Shown here piece after piece: positions 1-8,442 of a DNA stretch of 30,547 nucleotides; positions within the stretch are counted from its first letter, which is position 1; every line of letters starts with the position of its first letter. The notes beneath the pieces are model-generated. The model worked only from the letters and a program-made list of their open reading frames with translations. It was not told where the DNA came from and did no database searches. Both the position numbers and the translations under genes were made by a program. Where the stretch lies: positions 1 through 30,547 of the forward strand of contig JALOSG010000056.1 in NCBI GenBank assembly GCA_025458665.1, written 5' to 3'. This stretch comes from Serpentinimonas sp. (lineage in GTDB: Bacteria; Pseudomonadota; Gammaproteobacteria; Burkholderiales; Burkholderiaceae_C).

Positions 1-2009
1 ACCTGGACCTGGACCTGCACCTGCATCTGGGCAGGCAACTCCGCCTGGTCCTGCTCGGTGCGTGGCAGCGGCAATGCCAGCGTGGTGCCGGGTTCCGCCC
101 CGTACAGGGATTGCATGGCCTCACTCACGTACACCCCAGGCACGCCAGGCAGGCGCTCCCCGCGCCACAGCGGCGTGGTCAGGGGCAGCTGGCCTGCCGG
201 GTCGGTCAGGGGCCGCGCAATCAGCGTCACGGGCGGGCGGCCGGGAGCCAGTGTCAGGCTGCGCAGCCGCGAGGCTTCGGCGCGCATCACGCCGGGTATC
301 TGCGCTGCGCGCTGTGCGGCATCACCGGGGAGGTAGGCGCCATCGCTGGCGCTGCTGCGCGTGGCGGTGCGCGCGTACAGGTCGGCGGGCAGCACCTGGT
401 CCAGCCACTGCGTGACCCCCACGCGGAAGCTGCCCACCATCACGGTCAGGGCCACCGCCAGGCTCAGGCTGGCCACCACGCCCGCCACCGCCACCGTGGC
501 CGTGTGCCGTTCGTGGTGGGCGCGCTCCAGCGCCAGCAGCACCGGTGCGGAACGGCGCCCCGGCAGCCGGCGCAACAGCCCCAGCACGCCTTGCACCACC
601 CACGGTACCCCGGCAATGCCGCCCAGCAGCAGGCACGCCACCGAGGCGTAGGCCGCCAGCGGCAAGCCCGCCACCGGCGGCAGCTGCGTCAGCACCACAC
701 CGGCCAGAAGCAGCAGCGGCGCCACTGCGCGGGGCAGAGGCGCCAGCTGGCTACCACCCAGGCCTTTCAGCGCCTGCGCCGGGCTCAGCGCCTCCACCTC
801 CCGGGAGGGCAGCCAGCCGCCGGCTACAGCCGCCAGTACCCCCAGGCCGCCGAACAGCGCCAGTTCCCAGGCCGACCACTGCAGCGCCGGAGACACGCCG
901 GGGAAGTAGCCGCCGCCCAGATCGCCCGCCAGAAAATGCAGCGCGGCTTGGGCCAAACCCAGGCCCAGCCCCACGCCCAGTACCGCACCCACGGCGCCGG
1001 TGAGCGCGGCTTCGGCCAGCACCCAGCGCCGCCGCTCCTGCGCCGAAAGACCCAGCACCCCCAGCAGCGCAAACTGCGGCATGCGTTGCGCCACCGACAG
1101 CGCCATCACCGAAAACACCAGAAACACGCCCACGAACAGCGCCACCAGCGCCAGCACCGTGAGGTTCACGCGGTAAGCCCGCGACATGGCCGATACGGCC
1201 TGGGCTTCCTCGTCCGGCTGGTGCCAGCGCGCCTGTGCGGGCCAGCCGCCGGGCTGCTGCTGCAAGGCCTGCTGCAGCCGGGCTTCGGCGCGCTCGCCGG
1301 TCCAGCCAGGCTGCAGGCGCAGGTCGATGCGGGTCACCTGGCCCACCAGCCCCAGCCGGTGCTGCGCGGCATCGATATCCATGACCAGCAGCGGTGCACC
1401 GCCTGCGGCCACCTGTCCGCCCACCACCCACTCCTGCAGCGCGCTGCCCTGCTGCACCTGCAGCCGGTCGCCTTCGGCCCAGCCGGTTTGTGCCAGCGCC
1501 GCGGCGTTGGGGAATACGCGGTCCGGGGCCAGCAGGGCCAGTCGGTCCTCGCCTTCTGCAGGGCGTGGCCAGAGGTCGGGCGCCACGGCGGCCACGCTCA
1601 GCCCATCCACGCCCAGCACGGTGGCCTGCACCCGGCGGCCGTCGCGGGCCAGCACGTAGGTGCCCAGCTCCAGCACCGGGTGGGCGCTAGCCACTTCGGG
1701 CAGCAGGGCCAGTTGCTCCACCAGGGCATCGCTGCAAGCCGGGCTGCAGCGCACAGACGCATCGGGCTGGCCGTTGGCGGCACGCACCGCAGCGCTGAAT
1801 TCACCCAGTGCCGCGGTATTGATGAGGTGCACCGACAGGCCCAGCGCCACACCCAGCGCCACCGCCACCCAGGCGGCCGCCTGGCGCCACAGGTGCGCGC
1901 GCCATTCCGCCCAGCTCACCGTGCGCAGCAGCTGGCGCAGCAGGCGGGCCCCGCCCGGGCGGCGCGGTGCAGCAACCCCTGGGGCACCAGCAACGGCGTG
2001 GGCTGTCAT
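1..2009 (-). CDS. FtsX-like ABC transporter permease, C-terminus cut by window edge
   Basis: Inner-membrane permease of an ABC exporter of the YbbP/MacB/LolC type, which moves lipophilic or envelope substrates; the substrate cannot be told from sequence. The frame stays open from ATG 2009 to base 1 (669 codons seen), so the C-terminus lies outside. The ATG overlaps the TGA of the upstream ATPase gene (ATGA at 2009-2006), which fixes the start and shows translational coupling. After a basic, Arg-rich start there is a first membrane segment (WVAVALGVALGLSVHLI, about residues 45-61), then a periplasmic domain. An FtsX domain follows from about residue 275 (MSRAYRVNLTVLALVALFV), with more hydrophobic segments and the typical FALLGVLGLS cytoplasmic motif. 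The last visible residues alternate Gln and Val because of a hexanucleotide repeat. The two-FtsX-domain YbbP family is usually about 800 residues, so roughly 130-170 are probably missing. Confidence 0.85.
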   Translation of the reverse strand, partial: MTAHAVAGAPGVAAPRRPGGARLLRQLLRTVSWAEWRAHLWRQAAAWVAVALGVALGLSVHLINTAALGEFSAAVRAANGQPDASVRCSPACSDALVEQLALLPEVASAHPVLELGTYVLARDGRRVQATVLGVDGLSVAAVAPDLWPRPAEGEDRLALLAPDRVFPNAAALAQTGWAEGDRLQVQQGSALQEWVVGGQVAAGGAPLLVMDIDAAQHRLGLVGQVTRIDLRLQPGWTGERAEARLQQALQQQPGGWPAQARWHQPDEEAQAVSAMSRAYRVNLTVLALVALFVGVFLVFSVMALSVAQRMPQFALLGVLGLSAQERRRWVLAEAALTGAVGAVLGVGLGLGLAQAALHFLAGDLGGGYFPGVSPALQWSAWELALFGGLGVLAAVAGGWLPSREVEALSPAQALKGLGGSQLAPLPRAVAPLLLLAGVVLTQLPPVAGLPLAAYASVACLLLGGIAGVPWVVQGVLGLLRRLPGRRSAPVLLALERAHHERHTATVAVAGVVASLSLAVALTVMVGSFRVGVTQWLDQVLPADLYARTATRSSASDGAYLPGDAAQRAAQIPGVMRAEASRLRSLTLAPGRPPVTLIARPLTDPAGQLPLTTPLWRGERLPGVPGVYVSEAMQSLYGAEPGTTLALPLPRTEQDQAELPAQMQVQVQVQ

Positions 2010-2695
2010 GCCGCTGCCTGCGCCGGGACGAGCCCTTGCGCTGTCAGGCGCAGCACACGGTCGGCTCGGGCGGCGGCGCTGCGCGAGTGCGTCACCAGCA
2101 CCACGGCGGACTGCCGTGCCCGCGCCTCGTTCAGCAGCAGGGCAATGATCTGTTCGCCCGTGTCGGGGTCGAGGTTGCCAGTGGGTTCATCGGCCAGCAC
2201 CAGACCGGGGCCATGCACCAGCGCGCGCGCAATGGCCACGCGCTGCAACTGCCCGCCCGACAGCGTGCGCGGGCTGCGCCCACCCATATCGCCCAGCCCC
2301 ACGCGTTCCAGCAGCTCCTGCACGCGGGCTGGTTCGTCGCGCCCCAGCAGCAGCAGCGGCAGTCCCACGTTCTGTGCCACGCTCAGGTGCGGCAGCACAT
2401 GGAAAGCCTGGAACACAAAGCCCAGGTGGGCGCGCCGCCAATGCGCGCAGGCCTCCTCGCTCAGGGAAGTCACTTCCACCACAGGCGTTGCCGGGTGGCC
2501 CGAAGCGCCGCCACCCACCCGTACCTGCCCGGCATCCAGTGGCTCCAGACCGGCCAGCGCGTTGAGCAGCGTCGATTTGCCCATGCCCGACTCCCCCAGC
2601 AGCGCCACCACCTCCCCCGCTGCCACGCTCAGGTCCACCCCCGAAAACAGCGGTTGCCCGGCGAACGACTTGGTGAGTTGGGTGGCGTGGAGCAT
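2006..2695 (-). CDS. ABC transporter ATP-binding protein (LolD/YbbA/MacB-type)
   Basis: Cytoplasmic ATPase that powers the FtsX-like permease encoded immediately downstream. The 229-residue protein has the full set of ABC motifs: Walker A GESGMGKST (residues 34-42), Q-loop region in GFVFQAFHVLP, signature LSGGQLQR, and Walker B LVLADEPTGNLD followed by the switch His in LVTHS. This length and the DEPTGNLD motif are typical of the LolD/YbbA/MacB branch. The start at 2695 gives the normal family N-terminus (MLHATQLTKSFAGQ). Its stop codon overlaps the permease start by four bases, so the two genes form an operon. YbbA-YbbP is the closest family pair I can name; the E. coli neighbour tesA is not seen here. 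Confidence 0.9.
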   Translation of the reverse strand: MLHATQLTKSFAGQPLFSGVDLSVAAGEVVALLGESGMGKSTLLNALAGLEPLDAGQVRVGGGASGHPATPVVEVTSLSEEACAHWRRAHLGFVFQAFHVLPHLSVAQNVGLPLLLLGRDEPARVQELLERVGLGDMGGRSPRTLSGGQLQRVAIARALVHGPGLVLADEPTGNLDPDTGEQIIALLLNEARARQSAVVLVTHSRSAAARADRVLRLTAQGLVPAQAAA

Positions 2696-2969
2696 GCATC
2701 CGATTGGACCCGAAGAGCGCTCTGGCCTGCCGAAGCTGTGTTCAAAACCCGATCGATTGGGGGCGCAAGACGTCAGACAACTCCCATTTTTCGTGAGACC
2801 GAAAGTAATTTGGATCGCAAGTGCTGTGTTTTGGGTTCTTTTTCACTAAAGTGGACTGCGTCGGCTGATACAGGGCCCTAGGTGCCGGATGATTGGGTCG
2901 ATCCAGGTGCCTGAGCCACAAAATGTCCACCGATATTTCCATTGTCAATTTTTCGCCGGAGTTTTTCCC
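2696..2969. other. Divergent intergenic region, AT-richer than its surroundings
   Basis: This 274-base gap separates the minus-strand ABC operon from the plus-strand response-regulator gene. It is clearly less GC-rich than its flanks, especially 2740-2850 and 2930-2970, as expected for a region holding two divergent promoters. I cannot place a convincing -35/-10 pair. A TAAAGT...GCTGATAC arrangement at 2847-2871 resembles a flagellar sigma-28 promoter but has the wrong spacing. No repeat or RNA gene is seen. Confidence 0.5.
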
Positions 2970-3719
2970 ATGACCAACATCATTCTGGTCGACGACCACA
3001 CCATGGTTCGCCGAGCCATGTCGCAGTTGCTGGAGTCGGAAACCGAGTGCCGCATACTGGCTGCCGTGAAAAATGGCGACGAGTTGTTCGAGCAGATGGA
3101 GCGCGTCACCCCCACCGTGGTGCTGCTGGACCTGAACCTGCCGGGCATGCCGGGCATGCAGGTGCTGGAAAACGTGCGCAAGCGCTACCCGCTGGTGTTC
3201 GTGGTCATTCTTTCCATGCTCGACGATGCACCCATCGTGGCCCGGGCGCTGCAGGCCGGCGCGCGTGGTTACGTGTTCAAGGCCAGCGACTTCACCACCC
3301 TCAAAGCGGCACTCACCGCGGTGACCAACGGCCAGACCTTCGTAGACCCCAAGCTGGTGCAGATCATGCTGGCCAAGGCCTCCGAGCCCCCGCTGGTGCG
3401 CCCCCAGGAGCCCCACCAACTGCTCTCCCGCCGGGAACGCCAGGTGTTCGACCTGCTGTTGGCGGGCATGACCCCGACCCACATTGCCAACAAGCTGTTC
3501 GTGAGCGTGAAGACCGTGAGCACCCACAAGCGCCACATCATGGAGAAGCTGGCGCTCAACAGCCTGGTCGAGCTGTTCCTCTATGCCAGCAACCACAACC
3601 TCATGCCGCAGAGCGCGCACACCGCCATGAACGCGATGGCGCCCCACCTGTCCCACACCTTGCCCCAGAGCGCACCCGTTCGCAACACTGCGGGGCCCCA
3701 ATACACCAACAGCCGCTGA
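2970..3719 (+). CDS. NarL/LuxR-family two-component response regulator
   Basis: DNA-binding response regulator of 249 residues. The receiver domain (residues 3-120) has the acidic pair D8/D9, phospho-acceptor D54 in LLDLNLPGMPG, S82 and K104. A LuxR-type helix-turn-helix follows (LSRRERQVFDLLLAG to about residue 205, recognition region VSVKTVSTHKRHIMEKL). About 45 residues after the HTH are low in known motifs. The frame is open upstream to 2889, but ATG 2970 is chosen because the receiver begins right there (MTNIILVDDH) and CGGAG at 2956-2960 is a good ribosome-binding site 9 bases away. The likely partner is the HisKA_3-type kinase at 5946-8111, because NarL-type regulators normally pair with that kinase class. 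A GGDEF-EAL gene begins 95 bases downstream, making c-di-GMP output a plausible part of the same pathway. Confidence 0.92.
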   Translation: MTNIILVDDHTMVRRAMSQLLESETECRILAAVKNGDELFEQMERVTPTVVLLDLNLPGMPGMQVLENVRKRYPLVFVVILSMLDDAPIVARALQAGARGYVFKASDFTTLKAALTAVTNGQTFVDPKLVQIMLAKASEPPLVRPQEPHQLLSRRERQVFDLLLAGMTPTHIANKLFVSVKTVSTHKRHIMEKLALNSLVELFLYASNHNLMPQSAHTAMNAMAPHLSHTLPQSAPVRNTAGPQYTNSR

Positions 3720-3814
3720 TTGCGCCGTTGCGCAGCGCTCCCACATGACCGGTCGGGTAGCAAAGCCTGCTCCTGGGCGCAGGCAGATCTTGGCGGAGAC
3801 ATGGCGGTGACACG

Positions 3815-5935
3815 ATGACGATTCCCTGGGCCGATACCGAGTTCGGCGACGAATCTCCGGCACCCGAGGAGTCGGCATTTGCCGACCACCTACCCGTTGC
3901 GCTGTACGCTTTGCGCGAGTGGCCCAGCGGCCAGCGGCAGCTCGAATACGTCAGCCCTCGCATGGGCGAGTGGCTGCATTGTTCCACCCGTGAACTGCTG
4001 GGGTCCTGGGCTGCTGTGGAGCGCAGCATACATCCTGCCGACTGGCCCCTGTTCGAGAGTACGCGGCGCACTGCGGCGCAGTTGCAGCAGCCCTGGCGCT
4101 GTCGTTTCCGGGTGCGCCATGCGCCGGAGCGGCACACTGTGGCCCGTGTTCTGGAGGCCCACGCACTGGCGCAGCTGGATCCCGATGGATCCACCTTGTG
4201 GTCCGGGTTGCTCAGCGACATCACCGAACAGGTGGGACTGGAGCGCAATCTGCAGCAGGCGCAGGCAGATCTGGGCGCCACGTTGCGCGCCATCCGCGAG
4301 CAAGTCATCGAGCTCGACATCGACGGCTGTGCCAGCCGCGTTTCTCCCCCGGACGGCGTGGTGCTGGGGTTGCAGGCTCTCCAGTGGCTGGGCCATCGCC
4401 CGGAAGAGATACTGCCAGTCCCTCTGGCACGGCAACTGCGCGACCTTATCCACACCGCAGCACTGACAGGACAGCCCCAGCAGACGGAATGTTCCTTTCT
4501 GCAGCGCAGCCCCGATGCGGCGCTGCAGTCCGAGGAGCACTACCGCAGCCTGCGGATCGTGCCCCGGGTCCTGTTCCCCGGTGCCCCGGCGGTGGGCTTC
4601 GTGCTGGCGGTGCAAGATTCCTCAGAGCGGCACTGGAGCGAGAAACGGATCGCCCAGCTCATGCACGGCGATGAGCTGACCGGGCTGCTCAACCGGCGTG
4701 GCCTGTACGAGCAACTGCCTGCGGTACACCAGCGTGCCCGGCGCGCTGGAGATTGGTACGCGCTGCTTTTCATCGACCTCGACCATTTCAAAAGCCTCAA
4801 CGACACCTGGGGCCATTCCGCTGGCGACCTTGCCCTGCAGGAAGTGGGCAACCGCTTGCGCCAGGGGACCCGGCGCAGTGACCTGATTGCCCGCGTAGGC
4901 GGGGACGAGTTCGTGGTGGTGGTGCCCCAACTGGGCAGCGGCGACTCGGCGCTGGCCGACGGCCGCCAACTGGCGGCCAAACTGCAGCGCCTGCTGACCG
5001 AGCCGATTGCGGTGCCCGGCGGCAACCACTGGCTGAGTTGCAGCATTGGCATTGCGCTGGGCGGGCAGCTGGAGGGCGATGCGCACGACGTGCTGCGCTG
5101 GTCCGATCTGGCCATGAACAGCGTCAAGGAATCGGGCCGCAACGGGTTCCGGTTCTTTGACCATGCGGTCCAGGCTCGGGTGGTGCAGCGCATACGGCTG
5201 GAACAGGAGCTCAAGGAAGCCGTGGACGGGCAGCAACTGGTGCTGCACTTCCAGCCCATTGTCGATGGGTTGCAGCAAACCCTGGGCTACGAGGCGCTGG
5301 TGCGCTGGCGCCATCCGCGGCGGGGGCTGATTGCGCCGTCGGACTTCATTCCCCTGGCCGAGCAGTGTGGGCTCATCCAGTCCATTGGTGCCTGGGTGCT
5401 CTGGCAGGGCTGCATGCAGCTGGCGCAGTGGGCGCAGGTACCCGAGCAGGAGGCCCTGGTGATCTCCATCAACGTGAGCGCCCGCCAGATCAGCGAGCCG
5501 CACTTTGTCGAGACCGTGGTGCAGGTGCTGCGGGCCACTGGCGCCAACCCGCAACGCCTCAAGCTGGAGCTGACCGAAAGCCTGCTGCAGCAGGACCTGG
5601 AGCAGACCACACGCAAGTTGCAGCAGTTGCAGGAGATGGGTATTCGGCTGTCGCTCGACGACTTTGGCACGGGCTTTTCTTCGCTCTCTTACGTGCGCCG
5701 CCTTCCGCTGGACGAACTGAAGATCGACCGCAGCTTCGTCATCCACGCCATAGAAAACCCGAGCGATGCGGCGGTTGCACGCATGATCATTCACCTGGCC
5801 GAATCCCTGCAGCTCACCGTGGTGGCCGAAGGCATAGAGACCGAGGCCCAGTGGCGCTTCATTTCCGGGCTGGGCTGCGACCGCTTCCAGGGTTTCCTGT
5901 TCGGGCATCCACAGCCCCTCGCGCTGCTCCAGTAG
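3815..5935 (+). CDS. PAS-PAS-GGDEF-EAL cyclic-di-GMP synthase/phosphodiesterase
   Basis: Bifunctional-type c-di-GMP turnover protein of 706 residues with no obvious membrane segment, so probably cytoplasmic. Two PAS-like sensory regions (about 25-145 and 150-270; the first ends in the usual LLSDITEQ PAC signature) precede a GGDEF domain with intact GGDEF at 362-366 and an upstream RxxD inhibitory site (RRSD, five residues before it). The C-terminal EAL domain has EAL at 493-495 (EALVRW), and appears fully equipped for catalysis: NVSARQ, LELTES, DDFGTGFSS, LKIDRSF, AEGIE and GFLFGHPQP are all present. Both activities therefore look possible, and the PAS signal would set the balance. It lies 95 bases after a response-regulator gene and converges on a histidine-kinase gene with only 10 bases between stop codons. 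Confidence 0.93.
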   Translation: MTIPWADTEFGDESPAPEESAFADHLPVALYALREWPSGQRQLEYVSPRMGEWLHCSTRELLGSWAAVERSIHPADWPLFESTRRTAAQLQQPWRCRFRVRHAPERHTVARVLEAHALAQLDPDGSTLWSGLLSDITEQVGLERNLQQAQADLGATLRAIREQVIELDIDGCASRVSPPDGVVLGLQALQWLGHRPEEILPVPLARQLRDLIHTAALTGQPQQTECSFLQRSPDAALQSEEHYRSLRIVPRVLFPGAPAVGFVLAVQDSSERHWSEKRIAQLMHGDELTGLLNRRGLYEQLPAVHQRARRAGDWYALLFIDLDHFKSLNDTWGHSAGDLALQEVGNRLRQGTRRSDLIARVGGDEFVVVVPQLGSGDSALADGRQLAAKLQRLLTEPIAVPGGNHWLSCSIGIALGGQLEGDAHDVLRWSDLAMNSVKESGRNGFRFFDHAVQARVVQRIRLEQELKEAVDGQQLVLHFQPIVDGLQQTLGYEALVRWRHPRRGLIAPSDFIPLAEQCGLIQSIGAWVLWQGCMQLAQWAQVPEQEALVISINVSARQISEPHFVETVVQVLRATGANPQRLKLELTESLLQQDLEQTTRKLQQLQEMGIRLSLDDFGTGFSSLSYVRRLPLDELKIDRSFVIHAIENPSDAAVARMIIHLAESLQLTVVAEGIETEAQWRFISGLGCDRFQGFLFGHPQPLALLQ

Positions 5936-5945
5936 GCGGTCCGCC

Positions 5946-8111
5946 TCAGGCAGCGGCCGCCTGCAGCGGAATGCTCAAGGTCACCCGGGTGCCCCTGCCG
6001 GGGGCGCTCTGCAGGGTCAGGTCTGCACCTATCCATGCGGCGCGCTCGCGCATGCCAAACACGCCAAAGTGTTCCTGTCCGTCCGGCGATGTGGCCAGAT
6101 AGCCCGAAAGGCCAGCGCACTGCCGAGATCCGGTATCGAAGCCCTGCCCGTCATCGAGTACCTGCAATTCCAGGCGTTGCGTGGCCGTCTGCAGTTCCAG
6201 CTTCAGCATGACGCGGCTGGCCTGCGCGTGTTTCTGGATATTCTGCAGAGCCTCCCGGGCCACACAAAAGCAAACCAGTTGCGCTGCGTTACCCAGCGGC
6301 ATCTGTACCGCCTGCAGCTGGAGCTCTATGGCCAGCCCGAAGCGCCGGTGGAAGTCCTGCGCCAGCCACTCCAGACCCGCGTGCAGGCCCTTGCGCAAAA
6401 CCGCCGGATGCAGGCGCTGGATCAGCTGGCGGGAGTCCCCAATGGCCTCGTCGAGCATGCTGGTCAGCTGCTCGCACAGTGCCGCTGTATCGGGCTGGCT
6501 GCTGGCCAGTGGCATTGGAACGTGGGGCAATATCCGGGACAGCCGGGTGCCCAGCATGCTGGCGGTGATCCGGGTGGCAGCCAGAGACTGGCACAGTTCG
6601 TCGTGCACCATGAGCGCAATGGCCGCCCGCTCGCGGTCCAGAGACTGTTCGTAATGCTCTGAAAAGCGGCGCAGCTGGCCTCGCAGCCGGTGCAGCATCC
6701 AGCCCTGGTGGTGGGTGGCCACATGCCGCGCCAGTTCCTGCAGCATGGCCACCTCGGGCTCGCTCCAGAGGCCAGAGCCACGCCGCCACACCGCCATCCA
6801 GGCGCCGGGGCTGCCGGGCAGGCTCAGTGCCAGCAGGCATTGGCCCGGGTCCTGCCACGGTGGGGGCAGGGCCGAGCGCTCCGAGTGGTGGTCCAGCACC
6901 AGTCGGCCGGTGCCGCCCTGTTGAAGGACAGTGTGGATCCACTGGCACAGCGTGGGTGTCCAGGTGCCCTGCCACTCGGGGGGGTGCGTTGCCTGGATCT
7001 GGGCATTGGGCTCTCTGTCCGACCACGCCATGAGTGAACAGTCGCCCAGTGCACCGCGCAGATGGGGCTCCAGGGTGTCAAGCCGGTAGGGCGCACCTTC
7101 GCGCATGGGCGCCGCCAGCAGCTGCTGGTGCATGGCTTGCAGGTAGACCGCCAGCCGGCGGTGCTGGGCCAGCGTTTGCGATGCCGACAGGCCTGTGCGG
7201 TAGCGGAGCAGATGCTGGCGTATCAGGGAGACGGCCAGGTGCACCGTTTCCACCTGATGGGCTGTGAGTGCATGGGGCTGGCGGTGGTAGCCAGCCAGGA
7301 CGCCCCAGGCGCCCTGGCCCTGCAGCAGCGGCCACACCCAGGCGGAACGCACGCCCAGGGTCTGCAGCAGGGCTTTCTCCTCGGGGGTGGCGCTCTGCGT
7401 GGCGCTCCCGGTCAGGGCCTCTTCCAGCGTCAGCGTGCCGAGCGCGGTCGACCTGACCGGTCGGGTGGGCAAGGGGCGTGCAGGCTCCTGGCTGCTGCGC
7501 ACGTCGGCCAGCTGGCGGGGCTGGCCATGGAGCGCGCGGCGCCAGGCGCGGGTCGCAGCGTCCACCCCGGCGCCATGGAGCTGCACCTGCTCGAAACCCG
7601 CATAGCGGCGCAAGGCGTCCAGCCCGCTATCCAGCTGGTCCTGTTCGAGTGCGCTGTGGAGTGTCTGCAGGAACTGCACGGCACTGGGGCCGGAGCCAGG
7701 TGCAGATGCCTGGACCAGCGGCCAGCATTCCACGCGCACACAACGCCACGTGAGCAAGGTGGCGTGGGACTCCCAGACTATGCCATCCACCACCATCGGT
7801 GGCAGTGCACACGGTGCGCGCTCCCGGGGGTCGGCCTGTGCTGGCCAGGCGGTGCCGGAGCCACCTTGCCGGACGATGTGCCGCAGTGCCGACTCCCAGC
7901 GGTGCGCTGCATCTGCATCCATCAGGTCGTCGCGCACCAGGGCGTCCAGCAGGCGGGTCAGGGAAGGCCCTGTACTGCTCCTGGAGCCATCTGGCGCCGG
8001 TGGCTCGGTGCGGCGCAACCAGGAGGCGGGTGCTGCCAGCGGCGTCAGGTTGGGCACATCCAGCAGCAATACATACGCCGATGGAGCGGTAGGCTGGCGG
8101 ACCGTTGGCAT
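5946..8111 (-). CDS. Cytoplasmic sensor histidine kinase (NarX/UhpB HisKA_3 type)
   Basis: Sensor kinase of 721 residues from ATG 8111. No clear transmembrane helix is visible, so it probably senses a cytoplasmic signal. The middle (about residues 160-370) looks GAF-like. The dimerisation/phospho-acceptor helix reads ALMVHDELCQSLAATR with H503. The ATPase domain follows, with N-box AREALQNIQKHA, G1 box DDGQGF and G2 region GVFGMRERAAWIG. This is the HisKA_3 class that phosphorylates NarL-type regulators, such as the one at 2970-3719. The frame is open to 8288, but the extra 59 codons would run through the tRNA terminator, so the start at 8111 (MPTVRQ) is preferred; its ribosome-binding site is weak and the exact start is uncertain. 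A TATAAA box lies at 8155-8160 on this strand. Confidence 0.85.
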   Translation of the reverse strand: MPTVRQPTAPSAYVLLLDVPNLTPLAAPASWLRRTEPPAPDGSRSSTGPSLTRLLDALVRDDLMDADAAHRWESALRHIVRQGGSGTAWPAQADPRERAPCALPPMVVDGIVWESHATLLTWRCVRVECWPLVQASAPGSGPSAVQFLQTLHSALEQDQLDSGLDALRRYAGFEQVQLHGAGVDAATRAWRRALHGQPRQLADVRSSQEPARPLPTRPVRSTALGTLTLEEALTGSATQSATPEEKALLQTLGVRSAWVWPLLQGQGAWGVLAGYHRQPHALTAHQVETVHLAVSLIRQHLLRYRTGLSASQTLAQHRRLAVYLQAMHQQLLAAPMREGAPYRLDTLEPHLRGALGDCSLMAWSDREPNAQIQATHPPEWQGTWTPTLCQWIHTVLQQGGTGRLVLDHHSERSALPPPWQDPGQCLLALSLPGSPGAWMAVWRRGSGLWSEPEVAMLQELARHVATHHQGWMLHRLRGQLRRFSEHYEQSLDRERAAIALMVHDELCQSLAATRITASMLGTRLSRILPHVPMPLASSQPDTAALCEQLTSMLDEAIGDSRQLIQRLHPAVLRKGLHAGLEWLAQDFHRRFGLAIELQLQAVQMPLGNAAQLVCFCVAREALQNIQKHAQASRVMLKLELQTATQRLELQVLDDGQGFDTGSRQCAGLSGYLATSPDGQEHFGVFGMRERAAWIGADLTLQSAPGRGTRVTLSIPLQAAAA

Positions 8112-8154
8112 GCGTGGACTATACGCCCGGTCCTGCGTCGGTCGAGGCTGAGAA

Positions 8155-8182
8155 TTTATAGGCCAATTCCGAAACCATTCGG
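8155..8182 (-). promoter_or_regulatory. Possible promoter and operator of the histidine-kinase gene
   Basis: On the minus strand TATAAA (8160-8155) lies 44 bases before the kinase start. Just upstream is a perfect inverted repeat CCGAA-N4-TTCGG (8169-8182), in the place where a -35 box or regulator site would sit. No good -35 hexamer is seen at 17 bases, so this could be an activator-dependent promoter. Inference only. Confidence 0.3.
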
Positions 8183-8249
8183 ACGCAAGCGTGGGGTGTC
8201 GGCGCAGGCCGTACCTCGGTCCCGGTTGGCAGTGGAAGGCCTTGCGGAA

Positions 8250-8282
8250 ACAACAAAACCCCGGTCTTGCGAACGGGGCTTT
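8250..8282 (-). terminator. Rho-independent terminator of the tRNA gene
   Basis: Read on the minus strand, AAAGCCCCG and CGGGGTTTT form a nine-pair stem (one G-U pair) around a 10-base loop, followed by a T-rich run (TTTTGTTGTTT). It starts about 14 bases after the tRNA CCA end, the normal position for a monocistronic tRNA terminator. Confidence 0.8.
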
Positions 8283-8296
8283 GTGCATGGCTGTCT

Positions 8297-8373
8297 TGGT
8301 GGCTCTTCCCTGATTCGAACAGGGGACCTGCGGATTATGATTCCGTCGCTCTAACCGGCTGAGCTAAAGAGCC
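8297..8373 (-). tRNA. tRNA-Met (anticodon CAT)
   Basis: A complete 77-base cloverleaf including an encoded CCA end. The acceptor arm GGCTCTT pairs perfectly with AAGAGCC, the D-arm has GCTC/GAGC, and the T-arm is CCCTG-TTCGAAT-CAGGG. The anticodon loop ATCATAA gives CAT. A CAT anticodon is read either as elongator methionine or, after lysidine modification, as isoleucine (AUA). The initiator is excluded because the first acceptor pair is matched (G-C). I favour elongator Met, but tRNA-Ile2 cannot be excluded by eye. Confidence 0.9.
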
Positions 8374-8382
8374 TAGCCCAAG

Positions 8383-8388
8383 ATTATA
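8383..8388 (-). promoter_or_regulatory. -10 box of the tRNA promoter
   Basis: A perfect TATAAT on the minus strand ends 9 bases before the first tRNA base. The -35 region at about 8406-8411 is poor (TGAAAA). Confidence 0.55.
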
Positions 8389-8442
8389 ACGCGGTTCCGG
8401 GCGGGTTTTCACACCACCGTTCCCGCGCAATACAACTGGACC

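Noticed and set aside
111..2849. A 912-codon open frame on the plus strand
   Set aside because: It is the antisense shadow of the ABC ATPase and permease genes. Its translation is rich in His, Gln, Arg and Ala with no domain, while the minus strand shows clear ABC and FtsX motifs.
2847..2871. Flagellar sigma-28 promoter (TAAAGT...GCTGATAC) before the response regulator
   Set aside because: The gap between TAAA and GCTGATAC is 13 bases instead of the usual 15 and both boxes carry mismatches. No motility gene is near.
3801..3818. ATG at 3801 as start of the GGDEF-EAL gene or of a small leader peptide
   Set aside because: The frame stops after five codons and is not in frame with the enzyme; no sign that it is translated.
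8297..8373. Initiator tRNA-fMet or a prophage attachment site
   Set aside because: The first acceptor base is paired, unlike initiator tRNA. No integrase or repeated tRNA 3' end is seen in the window.
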